DNA from: Candidatus Kinetoplastibacterium oncopeltii TCC290E
GTDB lineage: Bacteria; Pseudomonadota; Gammaproteobacteria; Burkholderiales; Burkholderiaceae_B
Assembly (NCBI RefSeq): GCF_000340865.1
Contig: NC_020299.1
Span: 372,001-436,000, forward strand
Length of the DNA stretch: 64,000 nt
Direction: 5' to 3'
A program made the translations under genes and the position numbers. This document shows positions 62,919 to 64,000 of the stretch, piece by piece. Below the pieces are notes generated by a model. The model had not been told where the DNA came from, made no database searches, and was given only the letters and a program-made list of their open reading frames with translations. Each line of letters begins with the position of its first letter. Position 1 is the stretch's first letter.

Positions 62919-63578
62919 ATGCAAAATTCCGCAAAAATATCAGAAAGACCGATTATTACATTGCCTGCTAATTCTAAAAAAGTTCTTCTTCATTCTTGCT
63001 GTGCTCCATGTTCTTGCGAAGTAATGGAAGTAATGACTGAATCATCTATACAGTATGAAATATTTTTTTACAATCCAAATATTCACCCAAAACAAGAATA
63101 TGAAATAAGGAAAAGAGAAAATATTAGATTTGCAGAGAAAAATAATATAAATTTTATAGATGTTGACTATGATACTGATAATTGGTTTGGCAGAATAAAA
63201 GGTTTAGAAAACTCGCCGGAAAGAGGAGAAAGATGTACGGCATGTTTTGATATGAGATTTGAAAGAACAGCTTTATATGCTCATGAAAATGGTTTTGATA
63301 CTATAACTAGCTCTTTAGGAATTTCTAGGTGGAAAGATATGGATCAAATTAATTCATCAGGCATAAATGCAGCTTCAAGATATAATAATTTAATTTACTG
63401 GACATATAATTGGAGGAAAAAAGGTGGCTCACAAAGAATGATAGAAATAAGTAAAAAAGAAAAATTCTATCAACAAGAGTACTGTGGATGTGTTTACTCT
63501 TTAAGGGATACTAATAAATATAGAATATCTCGAGGATCTGAAAGAATAAAAATTGGCATGAAATTTTATAATAAATAA
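62919..63578 (+). CDS. queH: Epoxyqueuosine reductase QueH
   Basis: A 219-residue QueH (formerly DUF208) protein that performs the last step of queuosine synthesis in tRNA, analogous to but unrelated to QueG. The metal-binding Cys are visible: Cys27, Cys28, Cys31 and Cys33 (HSCCAPCSC), Cys106 and Cys109 (CTAC), and Cys189 and Cys191 (YCGC). The FYNPNIHP and SLGISRWKD motifs fit. It shares its precursor supply with FolE2 (29340). It converges on the metal transporter after 36 bases. Confidence 0.92.
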   Translation: MQNSAKISERPIITLPANSKKVLLHSCCAPCSCEVMEVMTESSIQYEIFFYNPNIHPKQEYEIRKRENIRFAEKNNINFIDVDYDTDNWFGRIKGLENSPERGERCTACFDMRFERTALYAHENGFDTITSSLGISRWKDMDQINSSGINAASRYNNLIYWTYNWRKKGGSQRMIEISKKEKFYQQEYCGCVYSLRDTNKYRISRGSERIKIGMKFYNK

Positions 63579-63614
63579 TTATAAAAATACTAAAAATTGT
63601 TACGGTTTATAGAT

Positions 63615-64000
63615 TTATATGCTAACAAAACAATTACATTGACCTAAGTGATTATGACTAAAGCTAGTAATTGCATAGGTTATAAAAATTCCAAGTATTA
63701 CAAAAACTAATTGAGGGATATGCTCTGTAGGATATTCCTGTTCGTTCATTCTAGGTATTAAATCTGATATGGATATGTATATAAAACTACTGGCAGCTAC
63801 TACCAATACATATGGTGTTATCTGCTCTATATGCTGTAAAACAAAATATCCAAACAAACCGCCTATGGATGAACAAAAACTAGAGGCAAGAATCATGCAA
63901 AAAATTCTTCTTCTGTCTAGCCCAGCATTTCTTAGCACCACAAAATCGCATAATTTGTGAGGAACCTCATGAGTAATAATAGATAATGCTGTTAAAACAC
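63615..64000 (-). CDS. ZIP-family metal transporter, C-terminal part (runs off the window)
   Basis: Only the last 128 or so residues are in the window; the frame is open through position 64000. It has the ZIP signature HEVPHKLCDF (complement near 63930-63970), then about three membrane segments and SFIYISISDLIPRM with a second metal-binding region. ZIP proteins import zinc, iron or manganese. The C-terminus ends in FSHNHLGQC with further His/Cys. The internal GTG at 63941 is not the true start. Confidence 0.88.
   Translation of the reverse strand, partial: VLTALSIITHEVPHKLCDFVVLRNAGLDRRRIFCMILASSFCSSIGGLFGYFVLQHIEQITPYVLVVAASSFIYISISDLIPRMNEQEYPTEHIPQLVFVILGIFITYAITSFSHNHLGQCNCFVSI

Overview
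The window reads as one contiguous piece of a small, AT-rich (I estimate about 30% GC by eye), gene-dense bacterial chromosome with almost no accessory DNA: no transposases, phage genes, integrases, CRISPR arrays or rRNA operon. Gene families and gene order are betaproteobacterial, closest to the Alcaligenaceae/Bordetella pattern: hfq-hflX-hflK-hflC-hisZ-purA, ndk-rlmN-ispG-hisS-yfgM-der, rpsU-dnaG-rpoD, rpsF-priB-rpsR-rplI-dnaB, dxs-ispA-xseB and rpsP-rimM-trmD. Low GC, clean loss of neighbours within conserved clusters (pilF, rodZ, bamB, rplS, thrC) and a lone argF suggest a host-restricted endosymbiont. My best guess is a trypanosomatid symbiont of the Candidatus Kinetoplastibacterium type. 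This is inferred from gene content; no 16S gene is in the window.

Layout. 0.1-9 kb: ybdD/cstA (uptake), recG, ridA, an fpr-like reductase and rdgB-hemW on the minus strand, then argF on plus. 9-18.7 kb: tRNA-Val, hup, rlmB, rnr, tRNA-Leu, tRNA-Met, purB, mnmA, aroG, tldD. 18.9-26.1 kb: pepN-fbp (plus), hom (minus), an Mth938-like gene and pdxA (plus). 26.1-33.3 kb: dnaB and the rpsF operon, folE2, dxs-ispA-xseB. 34-38.5 kb: a CAU tRNA (probably Ile2), then rpoD-dnaG-rpsU. 38.9-51.8 kb: purA, an interrupted hisZ, hflC-hflK-hflX-hfq, der, yfgM, hisS, ispG, rlmN, ndk, all minus. 52.1-64 kb: valS (plus); trmD-rimM-rpsP, tusA-alaS and a ferredoxin-type flavin reductase (minus); rho and queH (plus); and the end of a ZIP-type metal transporter running off the right edge.

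The genes mainly serve information processing (replication, sigma-70, Rho, tRNA and rRNA modification, aminoacyl-tRNA synthetases), isoprenoid precursors, purines, folate/queuosine, vitamin B6, and isolated steps of amino-acid pathways (argF, hom, aroG, hisZ). The isolated steps fit a shared host-symbiont metabolism.

The most notable items are: hisZ, intact except for one in-frame TGA at codon 298; a CAU tRNA with a two-base D-loop expansion and a changed base 48; several strong inverted repeats in intergenic DNA where a terminator is not expected; and a structured cstA leader. I found no obviously new multi-gene system. The window looks like ordinary reduced-genome housekeeping DNA with a few unexplained non-coding structures.
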